From contig JAFGFW010000071.1 in NCBI GenBank assembly GCA_016930875.1, positions 1 to 34,741 of the forward strand: DNA of 34,741 bases, in the 5' to 3' direction. The stretch comes from Deltaproteobacteria bacterium (GTDB taxonomy: Bacteria > Desulfobacterota > Desulfobacteria > Desulfobacterales > C00003060). Every line of letters starts with the position of its first letter. Position 1 is the stretch's first letter. The notes beneath the pieces were generated by a model. That model was given only the letters and a program-made list of their open reading frames with translations. It ran no database searches and was not told where the DNA came from. Below, in pieces: positions 25,013-32,724 of the stretch. Made by a program: the position numbers and the translations under genes.

Positions 25013-25394
25013 TTTTATCTTTCGCTGACCCCCTATTACCCTGACAACGTGAAAGGGGAGGCTGGCTTACTCTCGGGATCGGGGGAGGCGGATAGTTGCC
25101 TAGACTATCCGGGAGGTCCTCGTCACCAGCGGTGTGTTTCGGGGATCATAATTGATTGTGTAGGAATTTCATTTTGTTGAGCGGCGTAGCCGCGTCGTAT
25201 AAAATTGCTCTCGCGATTCTATAACTTGACCCCATCCCGATATTCACCCGTAGCAATTCGCTCGCGATTCCCCAAGAGAAAAACTCAGTGTTCCATGGAA
25301 CTGGTGGCGGCCCGAAGGCCGCCACCATACATTTGCTATGTTTCAAACAGGCATAGCCGCGTTTCATAAAATCCCTCCTTTTGCGGGATTTTGT
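25013..25394. other. Structured 382-base spacer in the chemotaxis cluster, no gene
   Basis: On the minus strand the part just upstream of the small cysteine gene can fold: CGGATAGT/ACTATCCG with a 7-base loop near 25089-25111, and GCTGG/CCAGC may close around it. At 25312-25337 lies a perfect 11-bp hairpin TGGTGGCGGCC/GGCCGCCACCA, whose minus-strand loop is UUCG closed by C-G. Two imperfect 22-base direct repeats (18 of 22 identical, GCATAGCCGCGT type) lie at 25184-25205 and 25361-25382. A 73-codon minus-strand frame covers these structures and looks spurious. I do not recognise a riboswitch. Confidence 0.5.
25312..25337 (-). other. UUCG-capped stable hairpin downstream of the MCP gene
   Basis: Read on the minus strand, an 11-bp G/C-rich stem is capped by UUCG closed by a C-G pair, an exceptionally stable RNA tetraloop. 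It lies 58 bases after the MCP stop. No T run follows, so it is better seen as an mRNA 3'-end protector that could separate the very abundant MCP/CheW message from the downstream genes. Confidence 0.6.
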
Positions 25395-27359
25395 TTAGAA
25401 GTTTTTGAACTCACCCTCATCCATAGGGATGACGTCTTCAGGTGTGACTTGCGTTGCCTTTTTGATAGCTACCACTTCTTTGCTCGCGGCCTCCTTTCTT
25501 GCAGGAGGCGCAAGGGCCTTTCGAATTGCAGTAGCAACCCCTGTGGTGCCAGTCATTTCTTTTCTGCTTACTGCATGCTCCGCATGCTCCTTACCACCTG
25601 CTTGATTCCCGCTTCCGCCAACAAAGGCTGAGAGATCCCGCACAATACCTTTCATATTCTCGGCCTGGGCATTCAACTCCTCAGAGGCTGCGGCAGACTC
25701 CTCGGCATTGGCCGCATTCTGCTGGGTGACCTTGTCCATCTCGCTCGTGGCTTTATTGACCTGCTCAATCCCCTGGGCCTGCTCGTTAGAGGCCGCAGCG
25801 ATCTCGCTAACCAGCTCCCCCACTTTGGTAGCATTTGTGGTAACCTCGGAAAATGCATTAGCTGTTTCGGTAACCACGTCTGATCCGTTCTTTACCTTCT
25901 TCACGGTGTTTTCGATCAGAACCGCTGTGTTCTTGGCAGCCTCGGCAGACCTCATGGCAAGGTTTCTGACCTCTTCTGCCACAACGGCAAATCCTGCGCC
26001 TGCTTCACCGGCCCTTGCCGCTTCAACCGCAGCATTTAAGGCAAGCAGATTGGTCTGAAAGGCGATCTCGTCAATTGTCTTAATGATGTTTGAGGTCTCC
26101 TCACTGGCCTTGCTGATCTCTCCCATGGACTTGGTAAGATCCTCCATGGAGTTGCTGGCCTGGGTCACTGTCTGGTTGGCTTCCTTCATGAGACCGTCTG
26201 CCTGATTGGCATTGTCGGCGTTTTGTTGGGTCATGGAAGACATCTCCTCTAAAGATGAAGAGGTCTCCTCCAGGGCTGCTGCCTGCTCTGCCGCGCCTTC
26301 TGCCAGAGACTGGCTGGCAGATGAGACCTGGGCCGAGGCAGCGGACACCTGCTCAGCGCCTTCATTCAGGCCCTCGATAATACGGTTTATAGGCTTGGTA
26401 ATAGCCCTGGTGATAAAAAAGGCAAGCAACGATCCAATGACGATCGCTACCAGGGAACCGATCATCATAACGCTTTTGGCTGTGGATATCTGGCTGTCCA
26501 TCTTGGCTTTTTGATTGGCACGGGCCTTGTCGCAGACCTCATTAAGGGTTCTTGCTGCCGTTACCATGTCGGCGTCGGCTTCCACTTGCTTTCCTTTTAT
26601 TGTCACAAGCTCATCAAAGGACGCCTTATAGCCCTGAGCCGAGGCAATTATCTGATCGGACTGCTGTTGGTTTTTGGCCTGGTTGAACCGTGACTTTATG
26701 TCCCGGGCCAGATTGACGATATCCTCCACACACTTGTGCACACGATCGACATACATCTTGTCGCCGCGAATAATAAAGTTCTTTTCCTGCCGCCGGGATT
26801 CTAGAACCCAATTGATGATGCGGTTGGCATCATCGGCCTTGGTCAATTTGTCGTTAAGCTGCGCACCCTTAGCGTTTGCCTCACGCAGTGTTCCATATTC
26901 TGCTTTTTGCTCCTGGCGCATGGTCTCAGCAAGCGCTATAAGCGCTCTGGCGTTTTTTACCATGGTTGCATCGGCGACTTTGCGTTTTTCTGCAAAGGCC
27001 ACATATTCGCCAAACGACTTTTCGTATCTTCCGGTTGCCGCCGTGGCCTCGTCCATCTGCTGTTTGTTAACCGGGTCTTTGAATTTGACTTTGGTCTCGT
27101 TCGCCTGCTTTTTTATGGCCTCTGTTTGCTCTACAACCTGATCAACATATTTTTTTTCTCCGCGAATAATGAAATTCTTTTCGTGCCGGCGCGATGTCAG
27201 CATACGTTCTATCAACTGGCTGGTATCATCGGCCTTATCCACCCTGTCCACAACGCCTGACATGCCGTTGTAACCCACAAAGGCCACCACAGCGAACAAG
27301 ATCAGCACAATAGCAAACCCGCCGGCTACCTTGGTCCCAAGTTTCATATCCCTCAACAT
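25395..27359 (-). CDS. Methyl-accepting chemotaxis protein with tandem helical sensor
   Basis: A 654-residue chemoreceptor. TM1 spans about 11-32 and TM2 about 297-316, with a 265-residue periplasmic, all-helical sensor between. The sensor contains a duplicated motif: [18 protein letters not shown] at 56-73 and [18 protein letters not shown] at 188-205, as in helical bimodular (HBM) sensors. A HAMP segment ([16 protein letters not shown]) and the signalling tip ([20 protein letters not shown]) follow. The C terminus EFKNF fits the aromatic-x-x-aromatic tail that tethers CheR or CheB. AAGGAGGG lies eight bases before the ATG. It sits directly after cheW. Confidence 0.95.
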   Translation of the reverse strand: MLRDMKLGTKVAGGFAIVLILFAVVAFVGYNGMSGVVDRVDKADDTSQLIERMLTSRRHEKNFIIRGEKKYVDQVVEQTEAIKKQANETKVKFKDPVNKQQMDEATAATGRYEKSFGEYVAFAEKRKVADATMVKNARALIALAETMRQEQKAEYGTLREANAKGAQLNDKLTKADDANRIINWVLESRRQEKNFIIRGDKMYVDRVHKCVEDIVNLARDIKSRFNQAKNQQQSDQIIASAQGYKASFDELVTIKGKQVEADADMVTAARTLNEVCDKARANQKAKMDSQISTAKSVMMIGSLVAIVIGSLLAFFITRAITKPINRIIEGLNEGAEQVSAASAQVSSASQSLAEGAAEQAAALEETSSSLEEMSSMTQQNADNANQADGLMKEANQTVTQASNSMEDLTKSMGEISKASEETSNIIKTIDEIAFQTNLLALNAAVEAARAGEAGAGFAVVAEEVRNLAMRSAEAAKNTAVLIENTVKKVKNGSDVVTETANAFSEVTTNATKVGELVSEIAAASNEQAQGIEQVNKATSEMDKVTQQNAANAEESAAASEELNAQAENMKGIVRDLSAFVGGSGNQAGGKEHAEHAVSRKEMTGTTGVATAIRKALAPPARKEAASKEVVAIKKATQVTPEDVIPMDEGEFKNF

Positions 27360-27380
27360 TTTTAGTCCCTCCTTGTGTTT

Positions 27381-27470
27381 GTCATTTGTTATTTGTCACT
27401 GGTCATCGGTCACTAGTCACCGGTTAAATGGTTGAATGGCTGAGTAATGAAATGGTCATTGGTCAATGAA
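27381..27470. repeat. Degenerate tandem tract between cheW and the MCP gene
   Basis: Imperfect 7-base units near TGGTCAC and TGGTCAT recur about ten times in the 182-base spacer. No promoter or ORF is seen inside. It belongs to the same family as the tracts at 22606 and 28073. Confidence 0.6.
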
Positions 27471-27541
27471 AGTGAACTGAGGTACCTAAAGCCGAAGGCC
27501 CCAATTCCTCAATCCCTGAATTCCAAAACCGCAATTTCAAC

Positions 27542-28054
27542 TTACGCCGCTTTCTCCAGGATAGCCATTTCTTCAGCGCTGAGAACTTGATCGATATCTA
27601 GGAGAATCTTGACACCGCCTTCCATCTTGGCCATTCCCAGAATGTACTCTGTGTTCAGCTTGGGGCCGAATGTTGGGGTATCTTCGATTTCCTCACCCTT
27701 GATGTTTAGTACTTCCGACACCGAATCGACCACAATGCCGATAAGCACAGTTCCCCCCTGGTCCGCGATTTCCACGACAATGATGCAGGTACGCTCCGTG
27801 TACTCCATTTCCTCCATGCCGAACTTGAGCCTCAGGCCCACTACCGGTATTACTTTGCCGCGAAGATTGATCACGCCTTTCACATACTCGGGTGTCTGGG
27901 GAACAGAGGTGATCGGCATCATCCCGATGATCTCTTTGACCTTCAGGATGCCGATGCCATACTCCTCTTCTGCCAGGGCAAAAGTGAGATATTTTGCCTC
28001 CTTGTCTGACGCGGCTTTCACCGCCTGATCCATTGCTTCACTTAATTCTGCCAT
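27542..28054 (-). CDS. cheW: Chemotaxis coupling protein CheW
   Basis: CheW links chemoreceptors to CheA. The 170-residue product has YLTFALAEEEYGIGILKVKEII, VPQTPEYVKGVINLRGKVIPV, ERTCIIVVEI and GIVVDSVSEVLNI, all diagnostic. It is clearly similar to the CheW part of the fusion protein at 16322 (KVKEIIGM, VINLR.KVIPV, VVDSVSEVLN), suggesting that one arose from a duplicate of the other. AAGGAGGTG precedes the start. It lies 106 bases after the thioredoxin-like gene, separated by a tandem tract. Confidence 0.97.
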   Translation of the reverse strand: MAELSEAMDQAVKAASDKEAKYLTFALAEEEYGIGILKVKEIIGMMPITSVPQTPEYVKGVINLRGKVIPVVGLRLKFGMEEMEYTERTCIIVVEIADQGGTVLIGIVVDSVSEVLNIKGEEIEDTPTFGPKLNTEYILGMAKMEGGVKILLDIDQVLSAEEMAILEKAA

Positions 28055-28072
28055 TCTTTTTTCACCTCCTTT

Positions 28073-28136
28073 GTTGGTCGTTGCTCATTAGTCACTAGAC
28101 ATTGGTTGAGTGGTTGAGTAGTTTAATGGTCATTTA
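28073..28136. repeat. Degenerate tandem tract between the thioredoxin-like gene and cheW
   Basis: Repeated units such as TGGTTGAG and TTAGTCACT fill the spacer, related to the tracts at 22606 and 27381. No coding potential is visible. Confidence 0.5.
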
Positions 28137-28160
28137 TTTTTTCGGACGGGCGAAGTCGCG

Positions 28161-28559
28161 CTATACGAAAACGCTAAGTGATTTTGTCTGCGGCAAAGTC
28201 TTCAGGACAAAGGCCGTTAACGATTCCCTGTCTGTCTGCCCCAACATCCGGCCTTTTTCCTTTCCGCGATGCAAGATCAAATAGGTGGGAGTCCCTGCAA
28301 TTCCAAGTTTCTGCCTGAATGCACCAATACAATTCATATCCAGCAAACATACCTTCAACGCCTCACCATAAATTTTCGATAAACCTTTTAGGACTTCTCC
28401 CTGGTGTTTGAAGTCAGGGCTTAAATGAAGACATGTCAGCAGAACGGGCCGCCATTCGTTCACGACCTCGGACTCAAAATTGTCCAAATCGATATTCAAA
28501 AACGCGGTTTTCACCGGCAATGGCTCTTTGTCCCAATTGGTATCCATTGCTAAGGGCAT
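28161..28559 (-). CDS. Thioredoxin-fold protein without CxxC
   Basis: A 132-residue protein with a thioredoxin-like core: EWRPVLLTCLHLSPDFKHQ, then IYGEALKVCLLDMN, then LGIAGTPTYLILHRGKEKG, where GTPT is the cis-proline loop. The active-site CxxC is missing; only single cysteines (C43, C67, C77) remain near it, so ordinary disulfide exchange is unlikely. It is the first gene after the sigma-54 promoter at 28608-28623 and AAGGAA precedes the start. It may be a binding or scaffold thioredoxin fold. A role in chemotaxis is inferred from position alone. Confidence 0.75.
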   Translation of the reverse strand: MPLAMDTNWDKEPLPVKTAFLNIDLDNFESEVVNEWRPVLLTCLHLSPDFKHQGEVLKGLSKIYGEALKVCLLDMNCIGAFRQKLGIAGTPTYLILHRGKEKGRMLGQTDRESLTAFVLKTLPQTKSLSVFV

Positions 28560-28597
28560 GGCATGGTTCCTTTTCTAAATTCGAAACGTTCAGATGT

Positions 28598-28633
28598 GTT
28601 ACTTATGGGCAACATGTATGCCACTTAAGTAAC
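28598..28633. promoter_or_regulatory. 8-bp inverted repeat flanking the sigma-54 promoter
   Basis: GTTACTTA (28598-28605) and TAAGTAAC (28626-28633) are perfect complements, with the 16-base sigma-54 site centred between them. The predicted start point near 28597 lies at the edge of one arm, so a protein bound here would block the promoter. Confidence 0.6.
28608..28623 (-). promoter_or_regulatory. Sigma-54 promoter of the thioredoxin-like/chemotaxis operon
   Basis: On the minus strand the site reads TGGCATACATGTTGCC, against the consensus TGGCAC-N5-TTGC. The -24 GG and -12 GC have the required 10-base spacing. Transcription would start near 28597, giving a 5' leader of about 38 bases before the thioredoxin-like gene, which has its own AAGGAA site. 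Confidence 0.75.
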
Positions 28634-28713
28634 AGGGCGGTTTGTTGCTACATTTGACAAGTATGTTCAGCTAGTTATTGCTGTGGGGATGGGCGCCGTC
28701 GGCCTAACGAATC

Positions 28714-28759
28714 TGTCCAAGAAAACGGACAAAACTCCGGAAAACAGGACTCTTGTCCT
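28714..28759. promoter_or_regulatory. Two GTCC/GGAC dyads, candidate enhancer for the NtrC-type regulator
   Basis: TGTCC-N8-GGACA at 28714-28731 and AGGAC-N4-GTCCT at 28746-28759 have centres 30 bp apart, close to three helical turns, so they face the same side of the DNA. They lie about 100 and 130 bp upstream of the sigma-54 site and just downstream of the activator gene. The second dyad could instead be a weak terminator hairpin of that gene. Confidence 0.45.
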
Positions 28760-28797
28760 CCATACCAGACACCCGGGAGAGACCGACGGAATAGGGG

Positions 28798-30195
28798 TTA
28801 ACCACGAGTGGATAGCTTGTGCTTGTTCAGGAGGGCATACAAGTGGGAACGAGACATGCCGCATATGCGGCAGGCTGCTTTGATATTTCCTCTGGTGAGT
28901 GATATCAGGTCTTGTAAGTATTCTTGTTCTGTGGCTTGTTGAAAATTCCGGAATTTCGGAAATACCCTGAAAGGCTCAGCGGTTCTTGCCGGATCGTCTC
29001 CGGCGGCAGGACCGTTGGTAACAGATACCCGTGCCACCCTGACACGAAGCCGCGTCGGCAGATGTTTGCAGAACAAAATCGGGGCATCCTGTGCAATGGC
29101 AATCGCTTTGTCTATTGTATTGGCCAGTTCCCGCACATTACCAGGCCAGTCATACACAAGAAGGATATCGAGAAATTCAGGAGAAAAACTTTTTGGTTTC
29201 ATCCCATACCTCTTGCAAAGCTTAACAGTGTGGAACGTGGCCAGTTGTTTGATATCTTCGCGACGTTCCCTTAGTGGAGGCAAATGAATTGTAAAGGATC
29301 GGATACGAAAAAGGAGCTCGTTTCGAAACTGGCGGTTTTGCACCATCTTATCGAGATCCCGATTCGTGGCCACCACCAGCCTGAAATCGCTCTCAATTTC
29401 TCCCTTGCCACCTATGGGCCGAAGGCGGCGTTCCTGAAGGACCCGAAGAAAGGCCTTCTGAAGGAACAGTGGAAGTTCGCCCACCTCATCAAGAAAGAGT
29501 GTTCCCCCGTCAGCCTGCTTGAGCAGGCCAATGTGTGGGGTGTCGGCTCCTGTAAAAGCTCCTTTTTCGTGACCGAAAAGCACACTTTCCACGAGTGTTT
29601 TGGGAAGGGCAGCGCAATCGACCACCACAAAATTCTTCTTGGAGCGCTGGCTGTTGGAATGAACTGCCCTTGCAAAAAGTTCTTTGCCGGTGCCGGTTTC
29701 ACCCGTGATGAGGACGTTGGCGTCACTTTGGGCAGCCTGAGCCGCAAGCTTAAGACAGTCGGTTAACTGCGGGCTCTCTCCAATGATGTTCCCACGCATG
29801 AAAGCGCCTAGTGGCTTTGCAAGCTTCTTCTCCTCCCGATATCGAAGGGCTCTTGCCAGGTGTTGGATCATCGATTCTGCAGAAAAGGGCTTTTGGATGT
29901 AGTCCCAGGCGCCACTTCTTATTGCAAGCTCCGCGCCGTCAGGCTCGCCCTGCCCGGTTATGATGATGACCTCTGGCGAGGAGGGGGTTAACATGATACG
30001 GGGTAACACATCGAGCCCGTTTCCATCAGGCATGCGCACATCGAGAAACACCACATCAAACGCCCCTGTGGATGCCTTTTCAAAGCCATCCTTGAGCGTA
30101 ATGGCATTAGTGCTTTCATATCCCCTCTCCCTTAGGACGTCGCACAGGGCATCGCAAATCATCTTGTCGTCATCTATGATCAGAATATTTGCCAT
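28798..30195 (-). CDS. NtrC-family sigma-54-dependent response regulator
   Basis: A 465-residue activator. The receiver (1-120) has IDDD at 7-10 and D52 (VVFLDVRMPDGNG) with K102 in YIQKPF. The AAA+ domain shows Walker A GETGTGKE (165-172), the sigma-54 contact loop GAFTGA (212-217) and Walker B GGTLFLDEVGEL (230-241). The C-terminal Fis-type helix-turn-helix is RGNIKAACRICGMSRSHLYALL. All parts are intact, so it can drive sigma-54 transcription when phosphorylated. ATG 30195 is chosen over extensions into the preceding gene. It is 7 bases from the broken kinase gene, its likely partner. Confidence 0.95.
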   Translation of the reverse strand: MANILIIDDDKMICDALCDVLRERGYESTNAITLKDGFEKASTGAFDVVFLDVRMPDGNGLDVLPRIMLTPSSPEVIIITGQGEPDGAELAIRSGAWDYIQKPFSAESMIQHLARALRYREEKKLAKPLGAFMRGNIIGESPQLTDCLKLAAQAAQSDANVLITGETGTGKELFARAVHSNSQRSKKNFVVVDCAALPKTLVESVLFGHEKGAFTGADTPHIGLLKQADGGTLFLDEVGELPLFLQKAFLRVLQERRLRPIGGKGEIESDFRLVVATNRDLDKMVQNRQFRNELLFRIRSFTIHLPPLRERREDIKQLATFHTVKLCKRYGMKPKSFSPEFLDILLVYDWPGNVRELANTIDKAIAIAQDAPILFCKHLPTRLRVRVARVSVTNGPAAGDDPARTAEPFRVFPKFRNFQQATEQEYLQDLISLTRGNIKAACRICGMSRSHLYALLNKHKLSTRG

Positions 30196-30202
30196 TATCT
30201 TG

Positions 30203-31548
30203 TTATCCGTCCAGCGCCTTTCGAATGGTCTTTGCCATCTCCGCAGTGACAACGGGCTTCATGACGTACGCCGAAATGTCCATGGCCTCCTCTTCTGTGA
30301 TCTGTTCACTGAAACCCGTGCAAAGTACTGTGGGAATATCGGGTCGAATCCGAGTGAGTTGTTGGGCCAATTCTTTGCCCGTCATATTCGGCATGATTTG
30401 GTCAGTGATGACCAAATCGAAGCTGTCTGGTTCAGCCCTGAAAGCCTCCAGGGCCTCGATGCTGCTCGTTCTTGCAACGACCTGATAACTAAGACGCTCT
30501 AACATCAACTTTAAGGAGTCAACCACTATTTTCTCGTCGTCCACCAACAGTATTCGCTCGTTGCCCTTGGGAAGTTGTGCGGCCGGCCCAACGCCAGGCG
30601 CTACCTCTTCTTCCTTGGCCCTTGGAAAATAGACATGGAAGGTAGTCCCCTTTTCAGGTTCACTATCAACAGTGATTGCTCCACTATAGTTTTTGAAAAT
30701 ACCATGGACCACAGCCAGCCCCATACCGGTCCCCTCACTGCGATCCTTAGGGCGAAAAAGGGATCAAACATACGTTCCACGACTTCTGGGTTGATACCGC
30801 GTCCTGAATCACTGACGGTAAGTCTCGCATATGAGCCGGATCTCAGATCCGGATGTGTGGCCGCAGCATCACCGTCAAGTTCCATGTCTACGAGGCTTAC
30901 TTCCAGCACGCCTCCCTTCTTTCGCATGGCATGGGCGGCATTAGTGCAAAGATTCACGATCAAGCCAGCACCCTGTCGGAGTCCGCCTTAAGTTCTTTCC
31001 TAATCTCGATGGTTGTCGCCAACGAAGATCGGAGCAGTTCAAGGACTTCTTTGACAATGGGACTCAGTTGTAAGGGGACTCGCTGCGGTTCAGTCTGGCG
31101 GCTAAAGGTGAGAATTTGCTTTATGAGATTCTTGGCGCGATGGCCTGCCTTAAGCACCTCCTGCAAGTTGAGGCGGGTGCGATCTTCCTTTTCAAGGTTA
31201 AACATAGCTAGCTCTGTCTGAACCATGATAGGCGTAAGGATATTGTTGAAATCATGGGCGATGCCCCCGGCAAGGGTGCCGATGGCCTCCAGCTTCTGAG
31301 CTTGTCGGAGTTGGCTTTTAAGGCGCTTTTTGTCCGTTATGTCCTCTCCAGAAGGCATGGTTAAACCGGGTAATTTTGGCCTCCGTATCCCATACAATGA
31401 TAGGAGCATTGGCGTAGTTGAACAGCTTTTCCAGATAGTCGCGCTTCTTCCCAAGGGTCTCCTCCGCCCGCTGGCGCCGAGTAGTTTCTGATTGTAATTT
31501 GTGGTTAAGCGATTCGAGTTGCTTTGCTGATTCCGCTTTCATTTCCAA
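30203..31548 (-). pseudogene. Broken hybrid sensor kinase (PAS-HisKA-HATPase-receiver)
   Basis: Parts of one hybrid kinase lie in order but in different frames. A coiled-coil and PAS start (LEKLFNYANAPIIVWDTEA, RFNHAF) breaks near 31350, where some 60-70 PAS residues are missing and the frame shifts to GEDITDKKRL. HisKA (EAIGTLAGGIAHDFNNILTP) then stops at 30960 (DSDRVLA-stop), where about seven residues before the N-box plus one base are missing; the N-box resumes as LIVNLCTNAAHAM. A third break lies at a T5 run near 30755-30759, between FDPFF and EGTGMGLAVV. The HATPase end and a C-terminal receiver (ILLVDDEKIVVDSL, LVITDQIMPNMTG) follow intact. The N-terminal sensor is missing. Confidence 0.8.
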
Positions 31549-31977
31549 CTCCAGGGCATTCCAAAAGTTGTTATTCTACCGTGTGCCAGTGGTGTAATGT
31601 TTTGAGTTCGAAAATGCTGTGCCGCTTTATTGGCAGCATGAATCATGCCATAGTGTTATAGATACACTATTCTCCTTAATTCCCGACAGTTGAGGTTTTC
31701 TTGTCGTGGGATTTCGATTTTGACTTGTTGGTAAATAGGGTTCATATGCTTCTAATTTATCAAGATTTTGACGTTTGATAGCGGTAGGCTAACAGCGCGG
31801 GGCAGGTTTGGGATGGACCATGTCCGTGGGGTGAAAGAAGTTGGCTGGATTCAAAAACTCACAAGTTCTAGGGGAAGAACATCTTTTCCGAGTTTACCAG
31901 AGAGGAGTGCACAACCATGTCACCTGTCATCGCTCTGGATATCTCGCAAAAGATTTCTGAAAAAACGGCTTAACTTT
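31549..31977. other. Junction between the broken kinase and the IS remnant
   Basis: No intact gene is recognisable in these 429 bases. A perfect 7-bp dyad ATAGTGT/ACACTAT with a 7-base spacer lies at 31650-31670. From 31768 a plus-strand frame leads into the transposase remnant, but its first 70 codons show no transposase similarity that I can see. The stretch probably holds decayed kinase sensor sequence or IS flank. Confidence 0.4.
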
Positions 31978-32286
31978 CTGAATACTCATGCGCCAGGCTC
32001 TTTGTATGAAACATTTCCACCGGATCATGCGAAGGGGCTACGGGACAGGTTCTGGTTCGTGTACACTCCCAAACATGGAAGCTGGTTAAATATGGGTGAG
32101 ATTGAATTGAACGTCCTTATCGGCCAGTGCCTGAATCGACGAATCAATGACATTAATGTGGTCAGAACAGAATCGTTGGCTTGGCAGGAACATAGAAACA
32201 ACAAAGGCGCCAAAGTCAATTGGCAGTTCACAACTGAGAATGCACGGACAAAACTGATCCGTCTTTACCCGACACTAGATGGTTGA
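31978..32286 (+). mobile_element. IS630-family transposase remnant (C-terminal part)
   Basis: The last 102 codons match the DDE_3 end of an IS630-type transposase: LNTHAPGSLYETFPPDHAKG, FWFVYTPKHGSWLNMGEIEL with the last catalytic glutamate, QCLNRRINDI and VNWQFTTENARTKLIRLYP. A complete protein would be about three times longer and carry two aspartates upstream; that part is gone. The element is therefore inactive. Its position beside the broken kinase suggests that its insertion, or a deletion linked to it, removed the kinase sensor region. Confidence 0.85.
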
Positions 32287-32423
32287 CAAGACACTAGGTG
32301 TTTAAATTCGAAATCCGAATATCGAAAGCCGAAACAAATTTAAAGCTCTAATGTTCCAATGACAGAAACAAACACACCAAGTTGCAGTCTCGAAACCGAA
32401 TGTCGCACGGTACAGTTTCAGTC

Positions 32424-32467
32424 ATTTCAGCCGTCGTAGCCGCCACGGCTACTATGGCGAAGTCGGC
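32424..32467 (-). repeat. 44-bp hairpin repeat, copy 2
   Basis: On the minus strand this copy has the same 5' flank (GCCGaCTTCGCCATAGT) and 3' flank (ACGACGGCTGAAAT) as the copy at 7002-7045. The central 13 bases are AGCCG-TGG-CGGCT where copy 1 has CCGCC-TGA-GGCGG. Four of the five inner pairs differ between copies, and all are compensated. Confidence 0.75.
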
Positions 32468-32509
32468 TTGGATTTTGGTCATTTGATATTGTCCTTCGAC
32501 TTCGCTCAT

Positions 32510-32571
32510 GGCCGTGAGTCCCTCGACTTGGCTCGGGACCGTGAGCCTGTCGAACGGCCTGTCGAACGGCC
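32510..32571 (+). repeat. 62-bp dispersed repeat, left copy
   Basis: It is the exact inverted complement of 34671-34732. It contains CCCTCGACTTGGCTCGGGAC and two tandem CTGTCGAACGG units. Together the two copies bracket the zinc-ribbon gene. Confidence 0.85.
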
Positions 32572-32724
32572 AGTCGAACCATTTCGAATTTGCGGCTGAC
32601 GCCTTGAAGACAGCACGGATTTCGAGATTCGAATTTTTATGTTCTATAGAGCGATGGCCCCCGCACCCCTATGGGGTGTTGCCTCAAAGCCACGTCCTCT
32701 GGGCGTGGAACTTTTACTTCTCCT

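Larger units (their letters stand above)
32287..32724. other. Repeat-rich spacer, no gene
   Basis: Four features are visible: A/T-rich DNA with recurring TTCGAA-like words at 32306-32400, a 44-bp hairpin repeat (32424-32467), a 62-bp dispersed repeat (32510-32571) and a hairpin CACCCC-TAT-GGGGTG near 32666-32680. Short frames here are by-products of the repeats. On the minus strand this is the 3' side of the zinc-ribbon gene, but no terminator with a T run was found. Confidence 0.5.

Noticed and set aside
25146-25367. 73-codon minus-strand frame after the MCP gene
   Set aside because: It reads through the UUCG hairpin and the direct repeats and has no recognisable domain or ribosome site. 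It is best explained as repeat-derived.
28683-28883. 66-codon plus-strand frame over the enhancer region
   Set aside because: It runs antisense into the end of the NtrC-type gene, has no ribosome site and no recognisable sequence.
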